From Desulfonema magnum (GTDB taxonomy: Bacteria > Desulfobacterota > Desulfobacteria > Desulfobacterales > 4be13): a DNA stretch of 64,000 nt. Position numbers and translations under genes: made by a program. Below are positions 8,677 through 18,036 of this stretch, one piece after another. The stretch is taken from the NCBI RefSeq assembly GCF_017377395.1, contig NZ_CP061800.1, positions 5,601,633 through 5,665,632 of the forward strand. The letters are read 5' to 3'. Within the stretch, counting starts at the first letter, position 1; each line of letters opens with the position of its first letter. The notes below the pieces were generated by a model. The model searched no databases. It was given only the letters and a program-made list of their open reading frames with translations, and was not told where the DNA came from.

Positions 8677-10074
8677 TTATTCCACATGCCCTTGGATCAG
8701 AAGGGCAAGCTCATTCACAAATGTCTTCATTTCTTTGGCCTGTATGTTCATTTTTTCCGAAGCAGAAGCAGCTTCCTCAGCAATAGCCGCGTTTTTCTGT
8801 GTCACATTATCCAATTCGGCCATAGCTGTATTCATTTGGCTGGTTCCCTGAGCCTGTTCCTGTGACGCTGCCGTGATTTCACCGATAAGTTCCCCGATTT
8901 TTTTTGCAATCTCGGCCACCCCCACAAAAGACTCATGGGTCTTTGCCACCATATCCGAACCATTCGTAATCTCTTTGACAGAACTTTTGATCAGGGCTGC
9001 CGTGTCCCTGGCCGCTTCTGTTGTACGAATTGCCAGGTTCCTGACCTCATTGGCCACCACCGCGAAGCCAAGCCCTGCTTCTCCGGCCCGGGCAGCCTCA
9101 ACTGCAGCATTTAACGCCAGCAGGTTGGTCTGAAAAGCAATCTCATCAATTGTTTTTATTATCTTACGGGTTTCCTCACTTGATTTGGAAATTTTTTTCA
9201 TAGATCCGGTCAGTTGGGTCATGGAATCATTGGCTTCGTTCACCACTTCCGATACTTCGGTCATGAGGCGATGCGCCTGAGTGGCATTATCCGCGTTTTT
9301 GCTCGTCATGCTCGCCATCTCTTCAAGGGATGCGGATGTTTCCTGGGTGGCACCGGCCTGCTCTATGGCACCTTCTGCAAGCTGCTGACTGGCGGAAGCT
9401 CTCTGGGCTGAACCATAAAAGAGTTTGTCCGAATTTTCATTCAGCCCTTCCATGATGTGATTTAATGGGGTTATGATTCCGCGGGTGATAACATATGACA
9501 GGAATAAGCCTAATATTATAGTTATCAGGGTTACGCCGAGAATCAGGTCATTGGTTTTTGATACCCTTGTATTCATTTCATTTTTTTGTCTTTCACCGGC
9601 AGCAATAAGACAGCGTTCCAGTTCTCTGGCAGACATGACCATCTCTTTTTCGTCTGACACAATATCCTCAGCAGCATTTTTAATATCCTCGGAATAGTCC
9701 TTATGCTTTCCCTTAACAAACGCTTCGAATTCTTTCTCGTAACCGTCCAGGGCAGCGATGATATTATCCATCATTTGTTTATTCTTTTGCTGAACGAATT
9801 TGTTCCTGGTCTCCAGCGTTTCATTTCTGATCAGTTCCATTGTTTTTTTAACTTTATCATGATAAATCGGATTATTGCGAATGATAAAATTTTTTTCATG
9901 CCGCCGTATTGTCAGCAACTGTTGAATAATACGGTTCATACTGTCGGCTTTTTCCACCTTGTCCACAACGTAAGACAACCCTCCGTAACCCGCGTAAGCC
10001 ACCAGGATGAGCAGCATCATCACAATTGAAAACCCGGCGAAAATTTTTGTTTTCAGCTTTGTCCTTTTCAGCAT
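8677..10074 (-). CDS. methyl-accepting chemotaxis protein
   Basis: A 465-residue transmembrane chemoreceptor. TM1 is at ~8-32 (IFAGFSIVMMLLILVAYAGY) and is followed by a helical periplasmic sensor of about 150 residues containing RRHEKNFIIR, typical of four-helix or HBM-type sensors. TM2 is ~185-210 (GVTLITIILGLFLSYVI), then HAMP, then the cytoplasmic signalling hairpin tip (TNLLALNAAVEAARAGEAGL). The start at 10074 has AGAGGTAAT upstream, so the longer frame is rejected. The C-terminus ends ELALLIQGHVE with no CheR-tethering pentapeptide. No che genes are nearby; the ligand is unknown. Confidence 0.92.
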   Translation of the reverse strand: MLKRTKLKTKIFAGFSIVMMLLILVAYAGYGGLSYVVDKVEKADSMNRIIQQLLTIRRHEKNFIIRNNPIYHDKVKKTMELIRNETLETRNKFVQQKNKQMMDNIIAALDGYEKEFEAFVKGKHKDYSEDIKNAAEDIVSDEKEMVMSARELERCLIAAGERQKNEMNTRVSKTNDLILGVTLITIILGLFLSYVITRGIITPLNHIMEGLNENSDKLFYGSAQRASASQQLAEGAIEQAGATQETSASLEEMASMTSKNADNATQAHRLMTEVSEVVNEANDSMTQLTGSMKKISKSSEETRKIIKTIDEIAFQTNLLALNAAVEAARAGEAGLGFAVVANEVRNLAIRTTEAARDTAALIKSSVKEITNGSDMVAKTHESFVGVAEIAKKIGELIGEITAASQEQAQGTSQMNTAMAELDNVTQKNAAIAEEAASASEKMNIQAKEMKTFVNELALLIQGHVE

Positions 10075-10427
10075 GTCATTACCTCTTATTGCCACGGATT
10101 TCTTATAACATATAAATTTAACTGATTAAAAAAATTACAAGTCACCATTCTTTGCCTGTAACATTGCAAAAACCGGTCACACGCGGCAGATCACAACGCC
10201 CGCGAAATCTCCTCGTCTCTTTTGTTCCCAAAGCCTGTCCCCTGCTGATTGTGATCAGTTCTGTGAGTAACTCCTGTTACATTCTGAAATCAGAATTTTT
10301 CCGGCTTCCGCAGGACAGATATCTTTTCCTCTTTCTGTCAGTGACGTTTTTTTTATTTCATAAAAAAGAGAGGAAGTCAATGGGGTGAAAAGTGTAATTA
10401 CAAATGAGTCAATGTGAGAGAATCCCG

Positions 10428-10461
10428 GGAAAACAGAAAATCCGGGAGACCAGTCTCCCGG
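10428..10461 (-). terminator. probable terminator after uvrB
   Basis: A perfect stem, CCGGGAGAC-CA-GTCTCCCGG (10442-10461), reads on the minus strand into ATTTTCTGTTTTC. It lies ~170 bp past the uvrB stop with no gene between. The rest of the gap 10096-10629 has no convincing gene; the 78-codon open frame at 10152-10388 is rejected. Confidence 0.5.
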
Positions 10462-10560
10462 GTGAAAATAAATTTATCGGTATTATAAAAAAAATGATAT
10501 TGTTACAACTCGAATGTGCTGCGGAGACGGTCCGAACCTTTTGCCGGCCGTGCGGCATGT

Positions 10561-10610
10561 CATTCCTGCTTTCGCAGGAATGACAAAAAAAACTTGATTA
10601 TCGAGTATTA
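10561..10610. repeat. family A repeat, right half
   Basis: The hairpin ATTCCTGCTTTCGCAGGAAT (10562-10581) is followed by GACAAAAAAAACTTGATTAT and CGAGTATTAA. This is the same hairpin plus end sequence as in the 8141-8349 copy. The matching left end is not clear. Confidence 0.55.
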
Positions 10611-10629
10611 AGTATCAGGACTGATTCCG

Positions 10630-12621
10630 TCAAAGGCTGCCCTGTATTTTCCTGAGTTCTCTGATCTGGTCCCGGAGTTCGGCTGCTTTCTCAAACGCCA
10701 GCAATTTTGCGGCCTCGGCCATTTCTTTCTCCAGACTTTCTATCACATCATCCAGATTCTCCGAGATATCATAAGCAGCGACTGTTTCCGCCACCTTATC
10801 CAGGGAAGTTTGTTCAGATTCATACACAAAATCAAACACAGGGGTGATATCTTTCTGAATTGTTTCCGGAATGATCTTGTATTTTTTGTTATAATCACTC
10901 TGAATCTTTCTGCGCCGGTCTGTCTCGTCAATAGCCACCTGCATGGATTTTGTCACCACATCCGCATACATGATGACCTTGCCCCGGGCATTTCTCGCTG
11001 CCCGCCCGCAGGTCTGAATCAGTGACCGGGCTGAACGGAGAAAGCCTTCTTTGTCCGCGTCAAGTATGGCAACCAGGGAGACCTCCGGTATGTCAAGCCC
11101 TTCTCGGAGAAGATTAATACCGATAAGCACATCAAATGTGCCGAGTCTCAGGTCTTGTATGATATCCATCCGCTCCAGGGTGCTGATGTCCGCATGAAGA
11201 TACCGCACCTTCAGCCCCAGATCAGAATAATACTCCGTGAGGTCCTCGGCCATGCGTTTTGTCAGTGTTGTCACCAATACCCGTTCATTTTGTTTCACAC
11301 GAATCTGAATCTCATTCAGCAGATCATCCACCTGGTATTCTGCTTTCCGGATATCGGTCTCAGGATCAAGCAGTCCTGTGGGCCTTACAATCAGTTCCGC
11401 AATTGTATGTTTGGCTTTTTCCAGTTCATACTCGGCCGGTGTCGCGGAGATGTAAACCACCTGAGAAACCCTTGAGGTAAATTCGTCAAACATCAGCGGA
11501 CGGTTATCCAGTGCGGACCTCAGGCGAAATCCGTATTCAACCAGGGTCTGTTTACGGGACCGGTCTCCTTTGTACATCCCCCGTATCTGAGGCACGGCAA
11601 TATGGCTTTCATCAATACACACCAGAAAATCATCAGGGAAATAATCAAGAAGGGTCGGGGGCGGTTCCCCGGGCTTTCTTCCGGTCAGATGGCGGGAGTA
11701 GTTTTCAATGCCGTTGCAATAGCCAAGTTCCATGATCATTTCCAGATCAAAATTTGTCCGTTCCTCGATTCGCTGAACCTCAATCAGCTTGTTCTCATTT
11801 CTGAAAAATTCCATCTGCTCTTTTAATTCTCCGAGGATAGCATTCGTCGCTCTTTTCAGCGTACTTTTCGAGGCGACATAATGACTGGCGGGAAACAATG
11901 TCAGTTGCTTCAGACGCCGGATCACATTCCCCCGGAGGGGATCAATCTCGGCAATGCCTTCAATCTCATCTCCGAAAAACTCAATGCGAACCGCCTTGTT
12001 CTCTTCATACGCGGGAAAAATCTCAACCCGGTCCCCTCTGACTCGGAACACCCCTCTGTGAAAATCAAGATCATTGCGCTCATAGTGCATCTCAATAAAT
12101 TTTGAAAGAAGTCTGTCCCGACTGAGTTCCGTATCCTGTTCGAGATCAATTCTCATGCCCAGATAATCTTCAGGCGCGCCCAGGCCGAAAATACAGGAGA
12201 CACTTGCCACAACAATGACATCCCCGCGGGAAAGCACGGATCGTGTGGCCGAATGGCGAAGCTTATCTATCATTTCGTTTACGGAGGCATCTTTCTGAAT
12301 ATAAGTGTCACTGGAGGGGATGTAGGCTTCGGGCTGATAATAATCATAGTAACTGACAAAATACTCAACCGCATTTTCAGGAAAAAGCGTTCTGAACTCA
12401 TTATATAATTGGGCAGCAAGGGTTTTATTCGGGGCGATCACCAAAGTCGGTTTTTCAACCTTTGCAATCACCCGGGCCATTGTAAATGTTTTGCCGGCAC
12501 CTGTAACTCCCAGCAATACATGATGCTGCTTTCCTGCCAATATGTTCTTGCTCAGGGTTTCTATGGCTTCGGGCTGATCTCCCTTTGGTATAAAATTCGA
12601 AACCAGTTTAAAACAGGACAT
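10630..12621 (-). CDS. uvrB: UvrABC system protein B
   Basis: A 663-residue excinuclease subunit that verifies DNA damage with UvrA and recruits UvrC in nucleotide excision repair. Visible motifs are Walker A GVTGAGKTFTMA, the beta-hairpin YYDYYQPEAYIP that inserts between strands, the DEAD-type box CIDESH, helicase motifs LLREGLDIPEVSLVAILDAD, and the C-terminal UVR domain (LEKEMAEAAKLLAFEKAAEL) that binds UvrC. The ATG at 12621 has GAGGTAAA upstream and gives the usual N-terminus, so the longer frame is rejected. It is monocistronic; uvrA lies 9.6 kb away on the other strand. Confidence 0.97.
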   Translation of the reverse strand: MSCFKLVSNFIPKGDQPEAIETLSKNILAGKQHHVLLGVTGAGKTFTMARVIAKVEKPTLVIAPNKTLAAQLYNEFRTLFPENAVEYFVSYYDYYQPEAYIPSSDTYIQKDASVNEMIDKLRHSATRSVLSRGDVIVVASVSCIFGLGAPEDYLGMRIDLEQDTELSRDRLLSKFIEMHYERNDLDFHRGVFRVRGDRVEIFPAYEENKAVRIEFFGDEIEGIAEIDPLRGNVIRRLKQLTLFPASHYVASKSTLKRATNAILGELKEQMEFFRNENKLIEVQRIEERTNFDLEMIMELGYCNGIENYSRHLTGRKPGEPPPTLLDYFPDDFLVCIDESHIAVPQIRGMYKGDRSRKQTLVEYGFRLRSALDNRPLMFDEFTSRVSQVVYISATPAEYELEKAKHTIAELIVRPTGLLDPETDIRKAEYQVDDLLNEIQIRVKQNERVLVTTLTKRMAEDLTEYYSDLGLKVRYLHADISTLERMDIIQDLRLGTFDVLIGINLLREGLDIPEVSLVAILDADKEGFLRSARSLIQTCGRAARNARGKVIMYADVVTKSMQVAIDETDRRRKIQSDYNKKYKIIPETIQKDITPVFDFVYESEQTSLDKVAETVAAYDISENLDDVIESLEKEMAEAAKLLAFEKAAELRDQIRELRKIQGSL

Positions 12622-12838
12622 AATGTTTTTACCTCTCAAGACTGTGATCTGTCAATGTTCTGATTTTCAGAGATGAAAATAAGGATGATTTAAAACTTTG
12701 AACACTCTTTCTGATGGCCGACACCACCGGCATCAGTTCCGCATCCGGATTAGCCCGGGAGTCTTTGGCCAGCTATAACGGGATGTCGGATGATCTGTTA
12801 TGATGTGATAGCTGCCTTCAAGCTGCTTCGGCTTTCAG

Positions 12839-12870
12839 CCCCGGCATTGATGCCGGGGGAGTTTTGTTTT
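12839..12870 (+). terminator. GC-rich hairpin followed by T-tract
   Basis: CCCCGGCATTGATGCCGGGG is followed by GAGTTTTGTTTT on the plus strand, which is the form of an intrinsic terminator. No plus-strand gene precedes it, so it may instead belong to a decayed element. The rest of 12622-12896 shows no gene. Confidence 0.4.
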
Positions 12871-12896
12871 GACAGGAATGAGGCAGGCAGGAATAG

Positions 12897-13927
12897 CTAA
12901 TTGTCTGATTTATCACTTTTCTTCAGTGCTTTCAGGTAGTCTTCGATTTCTTTAACAGAAAGCCCTGCGAGACGTTCCTTTGGCTTAAGCCCTGCGAGAC
13001 GTTCCTTTGGCTTGAGTCCTGCCAGGCGTTCCTTTGGCTTGAGTCCTGCCAGGCGTTCCTTTGGCTTGAGCCCTGCCAGGCGTTCCTTTGGCTTAAGCCC
13101 TGCCAGACGTTCCTCGATAGTAAGTTTCCTTACAAGTTTTTCCCTGTCGCACACAGACAGAATCTCATCTTCGGACAGACCTGAAAGTGCTATCTTCCCA
13201 AACATTTTTCCAATTTCCATAACCTTCTCAGGTGTCAGTTCTTCCTTCATGTCATCTCCTTCCATGCCGAGCCAGAATTGCATAAGCCCCTTGACAAACC
13301 ACATAAACCGGCTGCCGAACAAAGATATTCCGTGCCGTTCCAGTGTCTTAAAAGCGGATACTTTGGATGTCTTCCGGCTGGCAAAGCACTTGACAAATGC
13401 GTTATGCGTCTCATCAGACAGTTCGTTCAGCACCAGGATAGGAATTTCTTTTAAGAGATTGTTTCTGCTTTGATAAACCCCTTTATGATCAGTCGAAAAA
13501 TAACCGTTTCTTTCCAAAGCAGCTTTTCGGGGAGTTTTTGAACTGATCAGAAAAGTCCGAACCTTATGATCTTCAAGTTCCTGGGCACGTTTGTAAAAAA
13601 ATCATAGCACAATGTCTGGCGGAGGGCATTGTCATTGACCGATTCCGTGTATTTGAATTCCAGGAGAATGTGTTCCGCCCTGCTGTCCCTTATCCCGTCC
13701 GGCAGACGCTCCGCCTGCTCCGGAGACCATCCGGACGTTTCTCTTCTGAGCAGGAGAATGTCTGTCTTCGGGGGTTCGCTCATAACGGAAAATTCCGTAT
13801 ATACGGAAATCCCCACCGGAACCAGGAGTTCCTCCAACAGCTTGCCGAGCAGGCAATGCCACCGGGTTTTCGGCTGTTTTTCCATCAAAAAAAATCCATA
13901 AGAGTTAAAGTTAAAAATTAAAAACAT
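12897..13927 (-). pseudogene. PD-(D/E)XK (Rpn/transposase-like) protein with nonapeptide repeats, frameshifted
   Basis: Two minus-strand frames make one gene. The 5' part (13927-13547) has a nuclease-like core: TDILLLRRE, then HILLEFKYTES with an E-x-K pair. It runs out at FTNVPRN. The 3' part (13517-12897) continues with a regulatory tail and six LAGL-type repeats (KERLAGLKP). Between them a run of seven T on the minus strand (13595-13601) is one base short. With eight T the frame reads YDFFYKRAQELEDHKVRTF and continues into the 3' part, giving about 340 residues. The start may be 13927 or 13885; neither has a good ribosome-binding site. Similar proteins are common, multi-copy and mobile in large-genome bacteria. 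Confidence 0.75.
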
Positions 13928-14215
13928 TCCGTTTTAATTTAATAAGTTAAAATTGACACATGCCATGTAAAAATGCAAGCAGAGACGGGGGCTATGGAGG
14001 CAGGCTATCTTAACAAATTGAAAAATCAGTAAAATCAATCTAATTTTAAGCATTTTCAGGGGCAATATCGCATTTTTTGCCATCATCAGAACGGGTGGCA
14101 CAGGACTTTTTTTCTCACGATGAAGAGCTTTGCCTTATGCTTTTTCTTGAATATCGCTCTTTTTGGCCCCGAAAAGATGATTATAAGGGATTTCCCAAAA
14201 AATAAAATACCCGGT

Positions 14216-14283
14216 GTAGGGTGGGTGAAGCGAAGCGTAACCCACCGCACAAGGTGGGTTACGCTTCGCTTCACCCACCCTAC
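14216..14283. repeat. perfect 31-bp palindromic repeat
   Basis: The arms 14216-14246 and 14253-14283 are exact inverted copies (GTAGGGTGGGTGAAGCGAAG... against ...CTTCGCTTCACCCACCCTAC) around GCACAA. The pairing extends into the flanks (AAATAAAATACCCG against CGGGTATATTATTT). The 3' flank TTTTTGTATCGGGT...TTATTT...GTTCCCT recurs at 41503-41540. It is non-coding and has the form of a REP or BIME element. Confidence 0.85.
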
Positions 14284-14379
14284 GTTTTTTGTATCGGGTA
14301 TATTATTTATTTCGTGTTCCCTAACTACAGTTTACAGCCATAATGAGGAGTTAACCCATTTAATGTTAGAAAGTTAGAA

Positions 14380-14505
14380 CTACAATGCCCAGTAATTGCG
14401 GGCAGAAATTTTCTCCGATACCGAGCTTCTTACCTCGTGAGAAGCACTTCGGATTTCACTCAGATTCAAAGCAGCGGCTTTCTCATTTTTCAGAAAATCA
14501 GTCAT
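14380..14505 (-). CDS. possible 41-residue ORF or gene remnant
   Basis: On the minus strand a frame open from 14559 to the stop at 14380 has coding-like composition. An ATG at 14505 has GAGGAAAA about 11 bases upstream and would give a small soluble helical protein (LNLSEIRSASHEVRSSVSEK in the middle). Family unknown. It may be the 3' end of a decayed gene. Apart from this and the neighbouring repeats, the gap 13928-14823 shows nothing else. Confidence 0.3.
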   Translation of the reverse strand: MTDFLKNEKAAALNLSEIRSASHEVRSSVSEKISARNYWAL

Positions 14506-14725
14506 GTTGAAAAATTTTTCCTCGGCAAGGCTGAAACTGTTATTGTATTCCACGCTTCAGACCATACTACAAAAATCCTCTGATTACAAATTAATTAAAA
14601 TTAATTTGTATTTTCTGTCAAAAGATAAAATGTAAGGCATTGCTATTTAAAGCTTTAGCTTCGTCCTAAAGAGACTGCACCCATTTAATATTGCTCCATT
14701 TTTAAGCTCCGAATTTAACTCTTGA

Positions 14726-14802
14726 ATTGATAATTGATAATTGATAATTGATAATTGATAATTGATAATTGATAATTGATAATTGATAATTGATAATTGA
14801 TA
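14726..14802. repeat. 11 copies of heptamer ATTGATA
   Basis: Eleven perfect tandem copies of ATTGATA end 8 bases before the Shine-Dalgarno of the chemoreceptor gene. Copy-number change would alter promoter or leader spacing, as in phase-variable loci. The same heptamer recurs at 22199-22247 and 26759-26779. Confidence 0.9.
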
Positions 14803-14823
14803 ATTCTAAAAAGGAGCCATGTC

Positions 14824-17800
14824 ATGAAACTAAAAAGCCTTCACATGAAAATTCTTTTTTCAGCCGGGATTTGTGCGGCGTTCACTTTGACAATTATCGT
14901 CATTTATGCTGCGATGGCTATGAAACAGCGGGCAGAAATCGGGCGTGAAGAGGCAATCAGGTCTGCACAAATGTATGCCGTCGCCATAGCCAAACAGCAT
15001 GGCAACTACATCAAAGCGGAACTGGAACTGGCGCTTGACGCGGCGCGTACACTCGCTCAGGCCATGTCAAGCATTAAGAATGAGCAGGCAGAAATGGAAC
15101 TGAATCGAAAAGAAGTGAACAACATCCTGAAAATTGTTCTTGAACAAAATAAATGGTTTGTCGGAGTTTATACCTGCTGGGAGCCAGAGGCTTTTGACGG
15201 ACTGGATCAGCAGTACAGGTATAAGGAAGGACATGATAAAACAGGGCGATTTGTTCCATACTGGAGCCGAAGTAATGATGGCAACATTGTTGTTGTACCT
15301 CTGGTTCAGTATGAAAAAGAGGGGCCGGGGGACTATTATCAGTTACCTAAAAGAACAAAACAGGAGTGTGTTATTGATCCTTATGTTTATCCTGTACAGG
15401 GAAAGTCTGTTCTGATCACCTCTCTGGTTGCTCCGGTCATTTTTAATGAAACATTCTACGGGATTGCCGGCGTTGATCTGCGCCTTGATATCCTGCAAAA
15501 AATAGTCGAGGATGTGGGAAATCTCTATGATGGCAGTGCCACAATTTCCCTAATCAGCAACAAAGGGATTTTAGCTGCTGTCACTGGCAGGCCCGAACTG
15601 GCAGGCAAACATATCAGGGATACTGATGACAAAGATGTTAAAAAAATTTTGCAAAATATTCAAAGCGGCAGGGAATCCATTGAAATGACAGAAACCCATC
15701 TTGAAGTATTCACACCCCTGATGATGGGACGGACAACAACCCCCTGGTCTGTCAAGGTCATTGTGCCTGTAGAAAAAATCACTGCCTCGGCTGATAATCA
15801 GTTGGATCAGGCCATTGGTGATATATGGAAAGTGATGGGAATCAGCTTTTTCTGCATTATTATTGCGATGGCTGTGCTTTGGTTTGTCACGCTCGGCATT
15901 ACCCGTCCTGTTGCAGATATTGTCAAAACAGCCAACGCCATTGCGGCCGGTGACTTTGAACAGGAAATAGATATCCGACAGCATGACGAAATCGGAAAAC
16001 TCGCTGACGCTTTTCGTAATATGAAAAACACGATAGCCCGCGTTTTAAAAGAGGTGGCTGATCTGAATCTGGCTGTCCAGGAAGGCAGACTGAACAGCCG
16101 CGGCAACGCGGATATGTTTGAGGGGGACTGGCGGGAAGTCATACTCGGAGCAAACAAAGTCATTGATGCGTTTACGAGTCCGATTAACATGACAGCAGGA
16201 TATATTGACCGGATATCCAAAGGTGATCTTCCTGAAAAAATTACTGATGAATACAAGGGCGATTTCAATGACATTAAGAACAACATCAACATGCTCATAG
16301 AAAACCTCAGCGGAACCGTCCGTGTTGCAGAAAAAATAGCGAACGGTGATTTGTCTGTCCGGGTGAATATTCTTTCAGACAAGGATACACTTGGCAAATC
16401 CCTTGACATGATGATAAAAAATATCAAAGATATTGTTGATGATATCAGCAGACTGACCGACGCTGCGCTGAATGGCAGGCTCGATATCAGAGGAGACGTT
16501 GACAAATTCGGCGGCGAATATGCTGAAATTCTCAGAGGCATTAATGACACGCTGGACGCGATCATCGGCCCGTTAAATGTGGCCGCAGATTATATGGACT
16601 GCATCTCAGCGGGCGATATTCCCACAGAAATTACAGATGAATACAAGGGGGATTTTAATAAAATAAAAAACAACATCAATGTACTGGTATCGAATCTTAC
16701 AAAAATGGTTCAGGTGGCGGAAAAAGTTGCCGACGGAGATTTGTCCGTGAGGGTCAATATTCTTTCGGAAAAGGATGTTCTCGGAAAATCCCTTGAGATC
16801 ATGGTCCGCAATATCAAAAATATTACAGGTGAGATCAGCACACTCACGGAAGCCTGTCTGGAAGGCAGACTTGATATACGGGGAGATGCGAATAAATTTG
16901 GCGGCGAGTATGCGAGAATCGTCAGCGGGGTCAACAAAACCCTGGATGCGGTGATCGGACCTTTAAAAATCTCGGCAGGATATGTGGATCGTATTTCCAA
17001 AGGAGATATTCCTGAGAAAATCACGGATGAATACGCGGGTGATTTCAATGAAATCAGGGATAACCTGAATACAATGATCGGGAATCTCACCCGCTTTGCC
17101 CTTGGCGTTCAGAAGGCCGCCGAAAGTGTGGCTTCAGGCAGCGTACAGGTGAGTACCGGAACCGAACATATGTCCCAGGGGGCAAATCAGCAGGCAGCAA
17201 GCGTGGAGGAGGTTTCAAGTTCCATGGAACAGATGAGCAGCACTGTGGAACAAAACGCTGACAATGCCAGCCGGACTGCCTCAATCGCCACGAAAGCGTC
17301 GGAAGATGCCCAGGTGGGAGGAGAGGCCGTAAAAGAGACTGTCGAGGCCATGAAGGCCATTTCAGATAAGATCAGCATTGTCGAAGAAATCGCCCGGCAG
17401 ACCAACATGCTGGCACTGAACGCGGCCATCGAGGCTGCCCGTGCCGGTGAACACGGCAAGGGATTTGCAGTGGTCGCGGCAGAAGTCCGCAAGCTCGCGG
17501 AACGCAGCCAGACCGCTGCCAAAAAAATCGGTTTCCTTTCTGTTTCCAGTGTCAGAATTGCCGAAAAAGCAGGCAGTCTTTTGGAGGACATTGTTATCGG
17601 AATACAGAAGACAGCCGAACTGATTCAGGACATCAGTGTTTCCGGAAGTGAGCAGGCAAACGGTATATCACAGGTCACCCGGGCCATTCAGCAGTTGGAT
17701 CAGGTTGTCCAGCAAAACGCGGCCTCAACCGAGGAAATGGCATCCACCAGTCAGACCTTTTCATCTCAGGCCGAGGAACTTCTTCGCATGGCATCATTTT

Positions 17801-18006
17801 TCAAGGTTTCTGAAACAGAGTTGAAAGCTCTGTCCCAAAAGATGCGACAGGAAGCGGCAGATGAAGTCACCGAAAAGACATCTCCTAAAAACAAGGATGC
17901 TGACAGACTTCAGAATAGGTTATATGTATCTTCTTTAAGAGAAAAAACTGAAGGGATCACGTTAAAAACAAACGAGTTTGATGACAACGATTTCGAGCGG
18001 TACTAA
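14824..18006 (+). CDS. large methyl-accepting chemotaxis protein, dCache sensor, multiple HAMP
   Basis: A 1060-residue chemoreceptor. The ATG at 14824 has AAGGAG 7 bases upstream. TM1 is ~8-32; the periplasmic dCache-like double-PAS sensor is ~40-325 (FVGVYTCWEPEAFDG; YGIAGVDLRLDIL); TM2 is ~335-358. Then comes canonical HAMP (ITRPVADIVKTANAIAAGDF), followed by about 370 residues of alternating HAMP-like units in which AEKIANGDLSVRVNILSDKD recurs as AEKVADGDLSVRVNILSEKD, and DEYKGDFNDIKNNIN occurs in three near-identical forms. The signalling tip QTNMLALNAAIEAARAGEHG is at ~859. dCache sensors usually bind amino acids or other small ligands. The C-terminus is a long charged tail. Confidence 0.93.
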   Translation: MKLKSLHMKILFSAGICAAFTLTIIVIYAAMAMKQRAEIGREEAIRSAQMYAVAIAKQHGNYIKAELELALDAARTLAQAMSSIKNEQAEMELNRKEVNNILKIVLEQNKWFVGVYTCWEPEAFDGLDQQYRYKEGHDKTGRFVPYWSRSNDGNIVVVPLVQYEKEGPGDYYQLPKRTKQECVIDPYVYPVQGKSVLITSLVAPVIFNETFYGIAGVDLRLDILQKIVEDVGNLYDGSATISLISNKGILAAVTGRPELAGKHIRDTDDKDVKKILQNIQSGRESIEMTETHLEVFTPLMMGRTTTPWSVKVIVPVEKITASADNQLDQAIGDIWKVMGISFFCIIIAMAVLWFVTLGITRPVADIVKTANAIAAGDFEQEIDIRQHDEIGKLADAFRNMKNTIARVLKEVADLNLAVQEGRLNSRGNADMFEGDWREVILGANKVIDAFTSPINMTAGYIDRISKGDLPEKITDEYKGDFNDIKNNINMLIENLSGTVRVAEKIANGDLSVRVNILSDKDTLGKSLDMMIKNIKDIVDDISRLTDAALNGRLDIRGDVDKFGGEYAEILRGINDTLDAIIGPLNVAADYMDCISAGDIPTEITDEYKGDFNKIKNNINVLVSNLTKMVQVAEKVADGDLSVRVNILSEKDVLGKSLEIMVRNIKNITGEISTLTEACLEGRLDIRGDANKFGGEYARIVSGVNKTLDAVIGPLKISAGYVDRISKGDIPEKITDEYAGDFNEIRDNLNTMIGNLTRFALGVQKAAESVASGSVQVSTGTEHMSQGANQQAASVEEVSSSMEQMSSTVEQNADNASRTASIATKASEDAQVGGEAVKETVEAMKAISDKISIVEEIARQTNMLALNAAIEAARAGEHGKGFAVVAAEVRKLAERSQTAAKKIGFLSVSSVRIAEKAGSLLEDIVIGIQKTAELIQDISVSGSEQANGISQVTRAIQQLDQVVQQNAASTEEMASTSQTFSSQAEELLRMASFFKVSETELKALSQKMRQEAADEVTEKTSPKNKDADRLQNRLYVSSLREKTEGITLKTNEFDDNDFERY

Positions 18007-18036
18007 AATATATGCCGGTATTATCCGAGGACTTAT

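Noticed and set aside
14726..14802. possible CRISPR or iteron origin
   Set aside because: Contiguous perfect 7-bp units without spacers; no DnaA boxes or replication gene nearby.
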